This document shows positions 26,998-38,061 of a stretch of 64,000 nucleotides of DNA, piece by piece (the first letter of the stretch is position 1; every line of letters starts with the position of its first letter). The position numbers were made by a program, and so were the translations under genes. The notes below the pieces were generated by a model. It made no database searches, was not told the origin of the DNA, and saw only the letters and a program-made list of their open reading frames with translations. Source of the DNA: Eutypella sp. D-1 (lineage: Eukaryota; Ascomycota; Sordariomycetes; Xylariales; Diatrypaceae); NCBI GenBank assembly GCA_023313575.1, contig JAJTTP010000006.1:1302001-1366000 (forward strand), read 5' to 3'.

Positions 26998-27733
26998 TCA
27001 GTCCTCCTCCTTGGGACTCCTCATCCAGGCGTCGATAGCGGCGCTGAAGGCGGCGAAGGCAGCACAGCCGCCAGCGACGGCAGTGGGACCGCCGTTGCGG
27101 GCGAGGATGCCGCCGGTAAGACAGCCGGCGGCGACGCCGTTGGCGAGGTCGTTGCGGGCGCGGAAGCCTTCGATGCCGCACTCGATGCCGCTGAACATGA
27201 GCCCCACCATGCCGAAGTTCTTCGCCGTGCTCCACGACCGCGACCCCATGTCCTTGAACCCGATCGCCAGTTGTCGTCGTAGCGGCAGCGACGAGATCGC
27301 CGCCGCCCCCGAGCCCGGCGCCCCTGCCGCCCCGTGGTATGGCGTGTCGTAGGACATCTGTTTTTCGGTGGTGGTGGAGTGGTCAAGATGGTTAGTATCT
27401 CTCTGTCCATAATACATAGCTAGCTAGCTAGCCAGCCCTGCTTTGTCTTTATGCAAATGCGATTGCGTACCGAGGCCATGAACATGCCGAATAAAGCTCC
27501 CATGCCGAAACCCATTCCACCCGATATGACGGACTTGCCGAAGCAGGACTCCATCATCGCGTTGAGCTAGAATTACTACCGTGTCAGTTGACAGTCACTT
27601 ATTTTTTTTCTCTTCTCTCCCGACACCATCGGCTGCTTTCCCGGGCACTGACTCTCTTGATGTTCGGATCATTGGGATCGTACGTCTGCCGGCCCCCTTG
27701 GGCAGGGGCGCCGGCGCCTGGTAGGCCGTTCAT
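26998..27733 (-). CDS. tim22: mitochondrial import inner membrane translocase subunit Tim22
   Basis: Three exons, 27653-27733, 27471-27566 and 26998-27357, all phase 0, give 178 residues. Tim22 is the channel of the inner-membrane carrier translocase. Family marks: [20 protein letters not shown] in the first membrane segment, the [10 protein letters not shown] matrix loop, AKNFGMVG, and [10 protein letters not shown] followed by the last Ala-rich helix. The N-terminal exon ([12 protein letters not shown]...) is Gly/Ala/Pro-rich, as usual in fungal Tim22. Two Cys residues (ESCFGK, GIECGI) are in the positions of the family's conserved disulfide. Intron 2 contains a GCTA repeat (27417-27432). 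Confidence 0.95.
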
Positions 27734-28428
27734 ATTTTCTGGTCTTCTTTTCCCTTTTCTTTTCGTCCGGGGGGTGAAAGAGAGATTGATTATACTAGGG
27801 GTTGGCTTTTTACCGCTTGCTGTTCTCGTTGTCGGGGTGTTAGTCGCGAATAGTTCAATGCAGAGCTTCCCGCTCGCTCTCTATCTCTCTTACTATGGTG
27901 GCGGCGACGGCGGCGATAAAGATAAGACTGAAGATAAGGTGTACTAGGTAGGGTCATTGCGCAAACTCAAATTTTTTGCTGGGTCCCGCAGATGACCCAC
28001 CGACCCGCCACCCGCAGGCCCGCTAACACAGTAGGTAGGTACCTGAGTAATTAGTATCTCTACTCCATATGGGTGGAGCCAATCACATGGAATTATTGCA
28101 TGCCTAGCTGTAATTATGTACTCCGTACTTAGATCGCTATAAGAACAGAGCTTTGCTAGGCGTATATACAGCCGATGTGAGATCTATGTAGATGTTTCTA
28201 GGCAATGCTTAGTTGTCTGTCTGTCATAGTTTAGGGTATACATTAGGATATAATTTATACCCAGGTACCCTTTGAAGATACAACCAGGTTACCCCTATCT
28301 AAGAGGTTTGGCCATTTCGACACGCCATTCTGGCTGCAGGGAAAAAGGTGCGGTGGCAAAGGGATCAACTCCAGGCCTCCGTCAATGTCATAGCCCCATA
28401 TGTGTTAGCCTCCTGGAATATAAAAGGA
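27734..28428. other. intergenic
   Basis: Upstream of TIM22. It contains AGGTAGGTACC repeats near 28030-28042. No gene is seen. Confidence 0.5.
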
Positions 28429-29401
28429 TTACTCCTCCCCTTCTGCCCATTCGACGTACCTCATCGAATGCTCGAAGGCCAGTTGATACCCGATCCTGCG
28501 TAGTCTATTTCTCATCACATATCCAACGGCACCTTCTTCATCTTGAATCCACTTGGATCGACCCCACTCCTCATCTGACTCCCCGTCTGCTCGAAACCGA
28601 CACAGGGCGAAGTCGATCATGACTACTTTGTAGCCCTGGCTCTGATCACTCGGTGGTGTGATAAGAAAATTGCCTGGACAGACGTCTCTGTTGAGGATGT
28701 TGTTGTCTCCCAGGACGTGGACAATACGTATAGCCTGCCTGACAATGGTTTCCCATTCATCTTCTGGGACATAGCTGTCGAGTTCTGCTAAACTGAATCC
28801 CTCTATATATTCAATGAGGATGCCGGGTGTTGCAAACCACTCCGGAAATTTTCCGTCGTTATCGGGTTCTGTTACCGTGGTGTTTATCTCGAGAGTGCCA
28901 ACTGAAAAGAGACGAGGGATGAGGCATCCTTGATGTTCAAGCAGTCTCTGGTACGCGGCAACCTCAGCCTCGAACATTTGAGTACACTCCCATGCAAGGG
29001 AAGGTCTCGTTTTCGACTGCATCCCACTTGTCATCTTCGTCTCCAAAGCCCTTGTCATCACGAAGTCGCTGTAGAAAGCTTTCTGCGCCGCCATTCCAGG
29101 CGAAATCAACATAGCTCTGTTCCAGGGTCCCGGACCAGTCGTCAACCTTGTTATCTTTCCTTAACTGGGCTGCAAATCGCCTATCGTAGAGCTTCAGGAA
29201 GACGATTGGCTGGGTAACGCGGTTTTGGGGGTCCTGTAATACTTCGACTACCATCCCACACGACAGTGTCCATGGTTGGCAGAGTCGTTTGATTCGTAGT
29301 TGTAAGCGTGGCGATGTGGCTTGTTCGTCACTTTGAAGCTTGAAGGTTAAGATCTGGCCGACACGAAAGCGTGACTGGCGGGAATCATGATACGACACCA
29401 T
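28429..29401 (-). pseudogene. fungal kinase-like (APH/PKL-type) gene with a frameshift
   Basis: The N-terminal half starts at ATG 29401 and runs to a stop at 28964. The C-terminal half is in another frame, read from about 29020 down to 28429. Together they would make about 320 residues. The N-half holds a domain ending WDAVENETF. The C-half continues exactly where homologues do (MFEAEVAAYQRLLEHQG), then FATPGILIEYIEG, a catalytic-loop-like LNRDVCPGNFLI and a metal-loop position VVMIDFALCRF. Fungal genes of this protein-kinase-like group are usually of unknown function. In the N-half frame one base must be skipped near 28985-29010 to join the halves, and I see no intron that would do it. DFG is replaced by DFA, so activity is doubtful even without the shift. 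Assembly error remains possible. Confidence 0.7.
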
Positions 29402-29858
29402 GGTTCAACCAGAGGGTGAAGAGACAGACAATCCGAGTTGAAGGGAACCCGGATATGCGAACGAGTGAAGAGTGTGACTAGCCGACAGTGTTGAAGGCCT
29501 ACCCATCGATTTTTACCCACGTACCAGGGATACACGTGGCAGCCTAGTAAGTACGCGTATGCGCGCCCCTAAAAAAGAGTAAGATGATCTACATTGAAAT
29601 AGAAAACAGAAGGAAGAACGCCAACCACCAATATACCCTAGGCCTGTTGGTGCTAAAATCCCAGTTACCAGGCTGCCGTGACCATCAGCGTCATAAGTGA
29701 ACTGCACCCAAAAGGGGGTAGGAGATATTTAGCGTGGGGAGTTACGGTGTCAACCAGGTGTCTCGTATGGGACCAAGGCCTTATTGTATAGGTAAATAGA
29801 CTCTTTCTCCTTTCTGGTTTGGCTGTTTTCATTGCCTCTCTCTCAATCTTCATTTTCC
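29402..29858. other. intergenic
   Basis: About 460 bp between the kinase-like remnant and the arylsulfotransferase remnant; nothing recognised. Confidence 0.5.
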
Positions 29859-31189
29859 TCAGGGAAGCTGGATATTAATGTGCAGTACCTCGCCGGTCTG
29901 CATGTCCACGATGTTTGTCTTTCCCAACTCTTCACCGTCGGCGCCAAGGGCGATTATCCGGGCGTATCGCGACGCCGTTGGGTTTTTGATCTCGGTCTCG
30001 AAGCCGACCCGGGGAACTTTCCTTCCCAGTGTGTCGAAGAATTTCGTATTATCGCCTCCGATCTATAAGTGGTGTAACAGATACGTCAACGGTACACCCG
30101 AGCAGGGCGGAAACGAAATGCAGGACAGGCTGTATGCGAAGATTTCGATGAGGGGGGACTTACTACAGACCAGGAGACCACCTCGGTGGCCCCGTTCCAA
30201 CTAACGTATATCGTGCCGTCGATGCAGGTGACGGCGGGTCCCCAGGGTGGGTAGGCCTTGAAGTTGGACTTGAAGACGCGGTACAGAGAAACGCCATCGT
30301 TCTATCCCACCTGGTTCGTGAACCAGGGGCTGAGCTGGACTTCCATGACGGTCTCCCCATCTGCGGTGACCTCGGTAAACGAAGGAACTGTGCCCCGCGC
30401 GATTATGGCGTCGCCGGAAGGGAGTGCCCGGGCGACGCCCTGCGCCCACGCCCGCGCACTCTTTGGGTGATGCCACTCCTGCACGACGCGGGCGGTCATG
30501 GCGTCGTAGTCGAGAGCGACGTTCAGGGCGCGCGAGCACGACCGACCTCTCGCAGCCCACGGTCTTGCTGCGCCGCCTGCGTAGCTGGCGTCGTTCGCGA
30601 ACAGTGTGAGCTCGCGCATGGAGCCGTCGACGAAGCGCGCATGGTGCTGCCACGAGAACCCCGTCGCCTACCCGCCGCTCAGGTCCCGGAAGTTATTCAA
30701 CTTGCCGCCTAGCTGCCAGATCCGGTCGCCGTCCGTTCCGTTGATCAGCACCACCGCGCTGAGATGCCGCTCCGAGACCAGGCAGTTCCCGTCCGGTGTC
30801 TTCTCCACGCTGTTCTGGCGCACCCAGTCCCAGCCCGCCTCGCCTTTGGCGCCCGCCGTCATGACCCCGCTATTCACGGATTCGCCCAGGTCGATGTGCT
30901 CGCTCGCCACCCAGATGAAGCGCGCCTCGCCGGTCTCGAGGTCAATCCCTTGGTACGCGCTATCGTGTAATTTACCCTCCACGGGACCCTCGGCGGAGTT
31001 GATGATGAACTTCCGATCCGTGTAGATATTGACGAGCGCGCCGCCAATGTACATGTTGCAGGATGGTATTTGTGGTCTCGCAATTTTATCCCAGCGTTCA
31101 ACTCGATATTCATTAATAGATCGATCTCCAGCTACCCCATTACTCTTACTTAGCAGATCCGTGCCGTGACATTCGATTAGAAGTAGCAT
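29859..31189 (-). pseudogene. arylsulfotransferase (ASST family) pseudogene, 5' truncated, two stops
   Basis: The long exon runs from about 31189 to 30164, followed by a GTAAGT...TATAG intron and a last exon 30062-29859. Reading one frame throughout gives family features in order: GIDLETGEARFIW, WDWVRQNSVEKTPDG, VLINGTDGDRIWQLGGK, GFSWQHHARF, SMRELTLFANDAS, PWGPAVTCIDGTIYVSWNGATE and a C-terminal FETEI strand. Fungal ASST proteins are usually secreted beta-propeller enzymes of roughly 500-600 residues. Here the N-terminal signal peptide and first propeller blades (about 200 residues or more) are absent. Two TAG codons interrupt the frame at 30668-30670 and 30302-30304. Both could arise from CAG by a C-to-T change. 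The gene is probably dead. Confidence 0.82.
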
Positions 31190-31483
31190 ACGATGTGACT
31201 AACATGCTGCGAACAAGAAGATAATTTTTGCCCATCATTCGCTCGTCTCAGTGCAATCTTGGCTCTTTGGCGTCGACGTCAGCGGCGACTACGCAAGGCT
31301 AGGTAGTGTCGATTTATATGGTCGTAGAGGGCGAAAGTTCCGCAGAATTGGTTAATGCACGGTTTATTTGATTGAAATGAATAGTATTCTTTGCCAGGCA
31401 AGTCCTATACCGAATCTTCAATATAAATTAATTTTAAATTTACAGCGTTTAAGTCGTTACGTTGACAGAGATTATGCCACCTT

Positions 31484-32455
31484 TCATAGCTTCGGTGCAA
31501 CATCCCCAGGGGTATCCACCCTCTGCAATATCCAATCTGCGACGTCCTTGTAGAACTCCTCCTTACCAAGATCCGCATGAATCTGGTGGTACACGCCATC
31601 GTAGGCTTTGAACGTGCCGTCCTCGAAGGTATGTCTGTCGAACCACTCCTTGGAGCGCGCACAGCTGGTCGACTTATCCTCTGTGCCGTGCACCACGAAT
31701 AACGACTTAACCTTTTTACTGGGCTTTAGGGCACCACTGCGCAGCTTGTCGGTGCGGTCGAGCATCCCCGCGAGGCCCTCGAGCGTACCTGTGTCGTGCA
31801 GGAGCGGGTCGTCGGTGAGGCTTCGCTGGACCTCGGGGTCCCGCGTCAGGTGCTCCGGGGGGATCGGGCGCACCATCTTGAAGTTGGGAACAACGTGCGC
31901 GGCGAGCCGGCCGCTCGCTACCGTCAGCCAGTGCGGCTGGAGCTCGGGGGCGAAACCAACGAACGGGGACTCCAGCATCCATCCCCGCACGCGGCCTACC
32001 AGGTCCTCGTACTCCGGTGTGCTAACCAGCGTGAGGGTTTGGCCGCCGCCCATGGAGTGGCCCAACACGAAGATAGGGGCATCCCGCGGTGCCTCCTCTA
32101 GCTTTGCTCGGATGAACGCCGCCATATCCGCCAGCACCCGCGACGTCGGCCCCGTCTTGCCCCTGTCCCCGGGCTTCTTCACGCTGCGGCCCCACCCTCG
32201 CTGGTCGTACCCGTACACCGCGATCCCACGCTCGGCCAGGTACGGGAAGAATCCGTAGTAGCGGTTCACATGGTCGCTGAAGCCGTGGATCATGACCATT
32301 TTCGCCTTGACAGGCCCCTCCGGCTATTGTGTGCGTTAGTAGCAGTCTTGTACGCTGCGTAGAGGAGGCCGTAAAGGTGTGGGTCGTACCAGCCAGGTCT
32401 TAGTGTATAAACTCTGCCCGCCGACATCAAACGTTCCTTCGACAGTCTTGACCAT
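31484..32455 (-). CDS. monoglyceride lipase-like alpha/beta hydrolase (serine aminopeptidase S33 fold)
   Basis: Two exons, 32390-32455 and 31484-32323, give 301 residues. The intron has a CTAAC branch site and TAG acceptor. The fold is clear: HGFSDH oxyanion region, YDQRGWGRS, the nucleophile elbow GHSMGG (Ser about 112), the acid in HGTEDKST and the catalytic His in GVYHQIHAD. The layout and length match Yju3-type monoacylglycerol lipases, which release fatty acid and glycerol from monoglycerides at lipid droplets and membranes. Other S33 hydrolases share the fold, so the exact substrate is inferred. It is intact, unlike its neighbours on both sides. Confidence 0.9.
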
Positions 32456-34101
32456 TTTCAAGTATTTTTGATATCGGTAACTTGAGATAACTGTCACTTT
32501 TTGTCGAGTAGCTAGATTCGGCCTTTCCGGAACCCGAGGAATGAATGTCTGTCGGAGCAACAAGAGTGATGGTGAGGCAGAGGAAGAAGAGCTACGCTTG
32601 CCAAATAAGTAATGTAGGCGATTATAGTCTCTTAGAGTTATTATAAGTGCTTAGGTTAATTTTTAGAGCGACTGCATGTACTTGCGGTGAGACGGCTGAA
32701 AGCTTATATCTCGATCGCTATCCGCGCAAGCCGGGATTTATAGGTAGTGTATGTACCAGTTGACTTCCACGTTGCGAATTACTGTGCTGACCATTCCGTA
32801 GAATCCACATGAAATCAGATCTTAGCGTCGATACGTCAAGCATTGTGTACTTTATACGGGGCGAGGAATTCAGTAAGATTTCACATGTCAGCGACTACAG
32901 TAACTTATTAGAAGTTGCCCGGCCTCGTTGCCCACTACTCTGGTACTCTAAACCACAGCTGGTTGGCGCGACGTTAGCGAATCAATCAGGCCGACGGGGC
33001 GACCGGAATGCCGATTCACCCCTTGCAACCTACTTAGCATAACCCAGCCTGGCCACCAGAAACCTGGCATCACCGCCCACCGTACTGTGACCAATGAGGA
33101 GGGCTAATTTTTTCCTTCTGAACTTGTACAACGGGCATAATTGAAACACCTACCGCGTTCAATTCGCGATACAACGCGATACAATACAATACAATACAAT
33201 ACAATACCCACAGTGGGTCAGATGTCCCATTGCCTAATAGACCCGACCGGTGCGATATCAAGTTTTCAAATAGCAAGGGAGATTCTCACCACTAGAGTTG
33301 AATACCTGCCGAGTCAGTTCCGTACACGATATATCGGAGTCGAAGGGGACTGATGTGTCGCGATAGACGCGGATGGGTTGCACATCTTTCTCCGCTCAAC
33401 CCCGAAAAGCAATTTCTTATTCGCGATACCATCTGTTGCGAAACTTGAGCGAATCGGCGAATCCGCATATTTAGACTCAACCACTTTTCGTTTCTTCTTT
33501 TTCCTTTTTCTTTATTTGAATACGTCCCATCACAGCATAATAAATGCGTGTAGGCTTTAGCTTTTGGTCCCGGTTTTACCTGCACTTAATAGCGAATAGT
33601 CGTCCGGCATTGCAAGTATAATTAACCACCTTTTGCTATTCATTAATACTAGACAACTCCGAAGAAAGGCTCTCTATCGTGAGCGGCCGTGATATTAAAC
33701 GACTTATCTAAGGCCTATCGCTGGAAGCCCAATATTAGATAGATCATAAGCCTCGCCTGTCTACTCATGCCCTTCACAGTTAAAATATCGACCCTGCGCA
33801 GTTAGCACTACTGATATTTTACTTATGTTCTTAAATAAACCAGATGCGAAGCAAGCACATATGTCAGTAGTTTTAGTAGTCCTTTAGAGGCGCATCTTAG
33901 CGCTTAGACTTGTTTTCGATCGGTTTAGTGGGGCACCAAGAAAAGGGGTAAGGTAAAGATGGGGCCATAACTCTATAACAATTTCTGTCACTTGATGTGG
34001 AAAGGTCTTAGGTCAAAGAAACCTATGTATTAAATTCAAACTTAATACAAGCGTCTATAAAAGCTAACCCCTGTGGCCATGCCGTTCCTTTGTCAGTTTC
34101 C
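32456..34101. other. intergenic
   Basis: 1.6 kb, AT-richer than its surroundings, with a pentanucleotide repeat (33171-33207). I see no gene. Confidence 0.5.
33171..33207. repeat. (ACAAT)n pentanucleotide repeat
   Basis: About six near-perfect tandem copies of ACAAT, with imperfect copies at the left end. Confidence 0.9.
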
Positions 34102-34740
34102 CTATAATCGTCGACCTCTGGCCACCGAAAAAGATCTCCCTGTCTTCACCGATTTCGCCATTGCTCTGCTTTGCTGCCGCTTCTGTCGTGCCATTCTAAC
34201 ATTCACAACGTAGCTAGAGAGTTCGCGAGGCAGGAGCCTGAACCAGTCCATCTCGTAAAGGAGTAGGACTACTTTGACATTCACTCCTGTCGCGAACTGG
34301 CTGAGCACTTGATAGACTGATTTTGCTAAAAGCTTGAGGTTCTCTTCATGGTTCACGACACTCTTCAAGTTAAGTAGATGGTTAGACTCAACTTATACTA
34401 TGTTGATTTCTAACCAGATGTACTCACAACGAATAGGATCTTCATCGTGCCCCAAATAAGTGATACGTACTCCGGATGGTGCTGAACGAAGACATCAAGG
34501 TCTGCCCCATAATGACATATTGACCCAGATGCCCTTCGAAGCCATTTGCGTATATTAGATGCTTCATTCCTCGTGTTATACGCGGGTAGTAAATCAGCTA
34601 CTGTTTTCTGTATGTCTTCAATACAGGTTTTCGTCTAGAAGCGATTTCTCTTGCTCATTTAGGCTAGTCCTCTTTTCGAGGTACCGCTTGGCGGCTTCAA
34701 ATGCATTACTCGCTGGCGCAGTGTCATCTGGCGATGTTAA
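34102..34740 (-). pseudogene. DUF7708-like N-terminal domain of a STAND/NLR-type protein, remnant
   Basis: The minus strand encodes the characteristic N-terminal block of fungal NACHT/ankyrin proteins. It reads DLDVFVQHHPEYVSLIWG, then TMKILFV, an intron (GTGAGT...AAG), then SVVNHEENLKLLAKSVYQVL. The preceding helix (EAAKRYLEKRTSLNEQEKSLLDEN) is in a different frame from the following CIEDIQKTVADLLPAY. One base must be skipped near 34622-34628 to join them. The frame ends at 34102 soon after the domain, with no NACHT, ankyrin or WD part following. It looks like a truncated, frameshifted fragment. DUF7708 is my identification from pattern memory and should be tested by profile search. It lies head-to-head with the AAA gene at 35443. 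Confidence 0.62.
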
Positions 34741-35442
34741 TACTAGGTCAACTATGTATAATAATCAAGTCCATCTCTTACCTCCATCGCCACCTTGGTA
34801 CCATAGACAGAAGGACGATATGTGTTCCATAGTATGGAGAGCGGGGTGATGGTATAGAGCCGTAGTAGGCTCTATCTACAAACATTGGAATGGAGGCCCA
34901 CAGGCCCAGCGACAGCAACCATTTTTTTCTTACCCCGGCAAAATTGTGGTAGACGATAATTGGTGGTGTAGGATGTGGCAAGGAAGCCCTGCCAGCTGTA
35001 CACAATACCCCTCCCAAACAGCATCCAGCCTCTTGAATTCTAGCCAGTAAGGTGACAAAGTATGAGAGGGAAAAAATCGCAATGTTGAGGCGCGTGCTTT
35101 TTCAATCGTTTAGTGATGTAACTTATAAATCCTCATAAATCCTCGCTTCCCAGTCCTAAAAGACCCTACCTAGATGATGTTGGGGTCCACCAGCAAGCGA
35201 AAGCGACAAGAATAGGAGATGAAATCAAGGAATACCAACTAGCTAAAATAAAGGCCTCAAGAATCTACTGTTACTCGAAGCTGACCCGGCGAGCACTGAA
35301 AATAGCTTGCATATTGCCCTGTATATTCAGCTGACGGCAAGTTCTGTTCAGGCTTCTCGATCGGAGACATTATTATCGTCTAACAAAGAGCTACTATTAA
35401 ATGGTAGATGAGAAATAGACGCAGAACGTCTCGATTCCCAAA
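34741..35442. other. divergent intergenic region
   Basis: About 700 bp between the DUF7708 remnant and the AAA gene; no further coding signal. Confidence 0.5.
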
Positions 35443-38061
35443 ATGGGACCTTCTATGAGAAGTTATATAAGTACACCTAATGATGAGCCTGACACACATT
35501 ACACTATCTCCAAAGATGAGAGAGCTACTGGCAAAAGAAGCAAACTCCAAGCATTTGCACCCAGGCCAGACCCCTTCCATACTACTTTGACCGCGAGCGT
35601 TTTGAAACACGTGGAAAATTCCGCCAAGTCCGAATCAGAGCCCGAATCAGAGGAATTGCCTGGACTAGAATCAAGACGGAATTCCCAAGCCAATGCCAGC
35701 TTTCGACAACAGCCAACTCCGCCGTGGGTCTTTCATCAGTCTCCACAGACGGCTGGTGATGACCAGCAGGCTACACAATTGCACGGGCTTCAATGGTTGC
35801 TACAGCGTAATAAGCAGTTGGAAGATGAAATCCATCAGCTGCGCGAAGGCAGCCTGGGTATTCACCGGCCGGCATCCTTACCGAATAACATACAAGTATT
35901 CCATTGTTTATATCTCGCACATCATGGTAACGATGGCCACGTTGGAGATGAAGATAACGAGTGGAATACTTATCTATCCAAGCCAAGATGGGAAATCCAG
36001 GCAGGGCATGTGACCCTAAGGGGCCACTTCCTAGTCCCAGATTCTAGAGAATATATCAAGAGAAAGGGAAGAACAGACCTCGTTATCTACCAGTACTATA
36101 AGGAGGAACACCAACTATCCGCTGTTAAAGCAGCATTGAGAGACAGTGGGCCTCTCCCGGAACCAGACCCGGCCTATCAGCATATCTTACTCAATTCTGA
36201 CGACATGATCGACACTGTTCGAGCTCTTTTTGAACGATTTTCGACTCTTCGCATGGAATTCCCCAAGGTTCATAAGCATCAGAAGCTAGAATCACCCTTC
36301 ATATGGTGGTACCATTGCAGAAAATTGCATGCTGGCCAAAGCCCACGACCTGAGGAGTCGCCCCTGCTGGCAGAGCTGATTGACTGGATTGAGATCCATT
36401 ATGCGGCAACTTATGAGGCAGTTGATGAGCAATTCCGCAGGGGGCGTGTTTCCAGTTCATCTATGGAGTATTTCATACGACCAGGGCAGGTCGTCGTCTC
36501 GAAAAACAATGAAGGTCTAGTTCGTGGTTATCTAGCTGTTTCACGCCCGGCCCTTGGGGAAAATACGCTTCGTGATGGTAATGAAATACCAGCAACGAAC
36601 CAACGGACCTGGACTGTTTAAGTAGCGCGTCTCGATTACTCTGGCGGGTTTCGCTTTTCTAATGAGCAGCTTTCAATCAAGTTAGAAACTGGTACGGAAG
36701 ATGAAGAAGTTGACATCGCAAGCCTAACGACCTTGCCGCTTGAGCATGTGAGTCACAGTATAAGGGAGGGACTGCTTCGCCGGGGCAAGATGTTTTGGAA
36801 CTTTCGCAACAGGCAACTGGTTTCCTATGAGAGAAACCTCGTCGCTGAAAAATATGGGGTATGTTGCACATTCTATTTCGATTCGTCTTTCAAAATCATT
36901 CTTCTTATTTGGGTTACCTAACATGCATGAGTGTCATAGGGCCAAAGATTCATGATCGATATCAAAACGTACAATGAGTTGCACCCGCTCAATGCGCACC
37001 CCATTCTAGGACCAAAAAAGGCATGGGACTTGCTCGCAAACGATACAGAGCCTCAGTCGCCCGAGATCTACTTGTTTCCGCCACGGACACCCGGGTTTGA
37101 CCTACGCCGTAAGAAGTGGGGTATGTACCTGTCTCCAAGTGTCACTACACCGCCTGTGACTAACTCTGATACAGTTGACCTGGAGGTAGACCAGATACGA
37201 GACGTTGTCTGGAATGAGCGGGCGTTCGAGAACCTAGTAGCGGATGTTGACATGAAGGAGCTCATCCTTGCCCTTGTAACAAACCAGCTTGACTCAAAGA
37301 CTAACACCGACCTCATCGAGAACAAGGGAAACGGCCTGATCATGCTCCTCCACGGCCCCCCAGGAACGGGAAAAACCTTTACTGCGGAGTCTGTTGCCGA
37401 GATAGCCAAGAAACCGCTCTACTCGGTGACCTGCGGTGACATCGGGACCGAGCCCGAAAAGGTTGAGAAGTACCTAGAGTCGGTCTTTTACTTAGGAAAG
37501 ACCTGGGATTGCATCGTGCTACTAGATGAGGCAGAGGTCTTTCTCGAACAACGCACACTGCAAGACCTCAATCGTAATGCGCTCGTCTCTGTCTTCTTAC
37601 GTGCACTCGAGTACTACGAGGGCATTTTGATCCTAACCACAAGTCGCGTGGGCACGTTTGACGAGGCCTTCAAGTCGCGAATTCAGCTCGCGCTGCGGTA
37701 CGAGAGACTCCAGAAGCACGAACGCAAGCAGATCTGGCGCAACTTCTTCAATAGGCTGAAGGGATTGGAAGAGGAGGAAACTATCGACTTCGACGATATT
37801 CAGGAGCACATGGACGAACTAGCCGACTACGAAATGAACGGGCGCCAGATACGCAACTCGATCACCACGGCACGGCAGCTGGCGAAGTACAAGAAGAAGC
37901 CAATGAGGTTCACGCATCTAAAGCGGGCAATTACTGCTGCGGAGAAGTTCGACAAATACCTGGCAGACGTACGGGAGGGTGATGTCGATGACACGGGCGG
38001 GAGAAGGGGCGACGGGAGATATTCGGATGATTACTTTGCACGAGCTGATCAGATAAGATAG
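35443..38061 (+). pseudogene. DUF7025-AAA ATPase with one in-frame stop
   Basis: Two exons, 35443-36858 and 36940-38061 (intron GTATGT...CATAG), would give 846 codons. The N-terminal third is polar with a coiled stretch (LLQRNKQLEDEIHQLREG). A DUF7025-type region follows (EFPKVHKHQKLESPFIWWYH; GLVRGYLAVSRP). The C-terminal AAA module has Walker A GPPGTGKT, Walker B CIVLLDEAEVFL and a sensor region ILILTTSRVG. The lid helices contain NGRQIRNSITTA, which carries the arginine expected in such proteins. A single TAA at 36619-36621 lies between RTWTV and VARLDYSGGF, inside a region that is continuous in relatives. No intron can remove it. Either the gene is freshly inactivated, or the AAA half is made from a downstream ATG (for example 36952). 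Substrate and role of these abundant fungal ATPases are unknown. Confidence 0.82.

Noticed and set aside
36600..36660. An intron removing the TAA in the AAA gene
   Set aside because: No donor/acceptor pair of realistic length exists around the stop, and relatives are continuous there.
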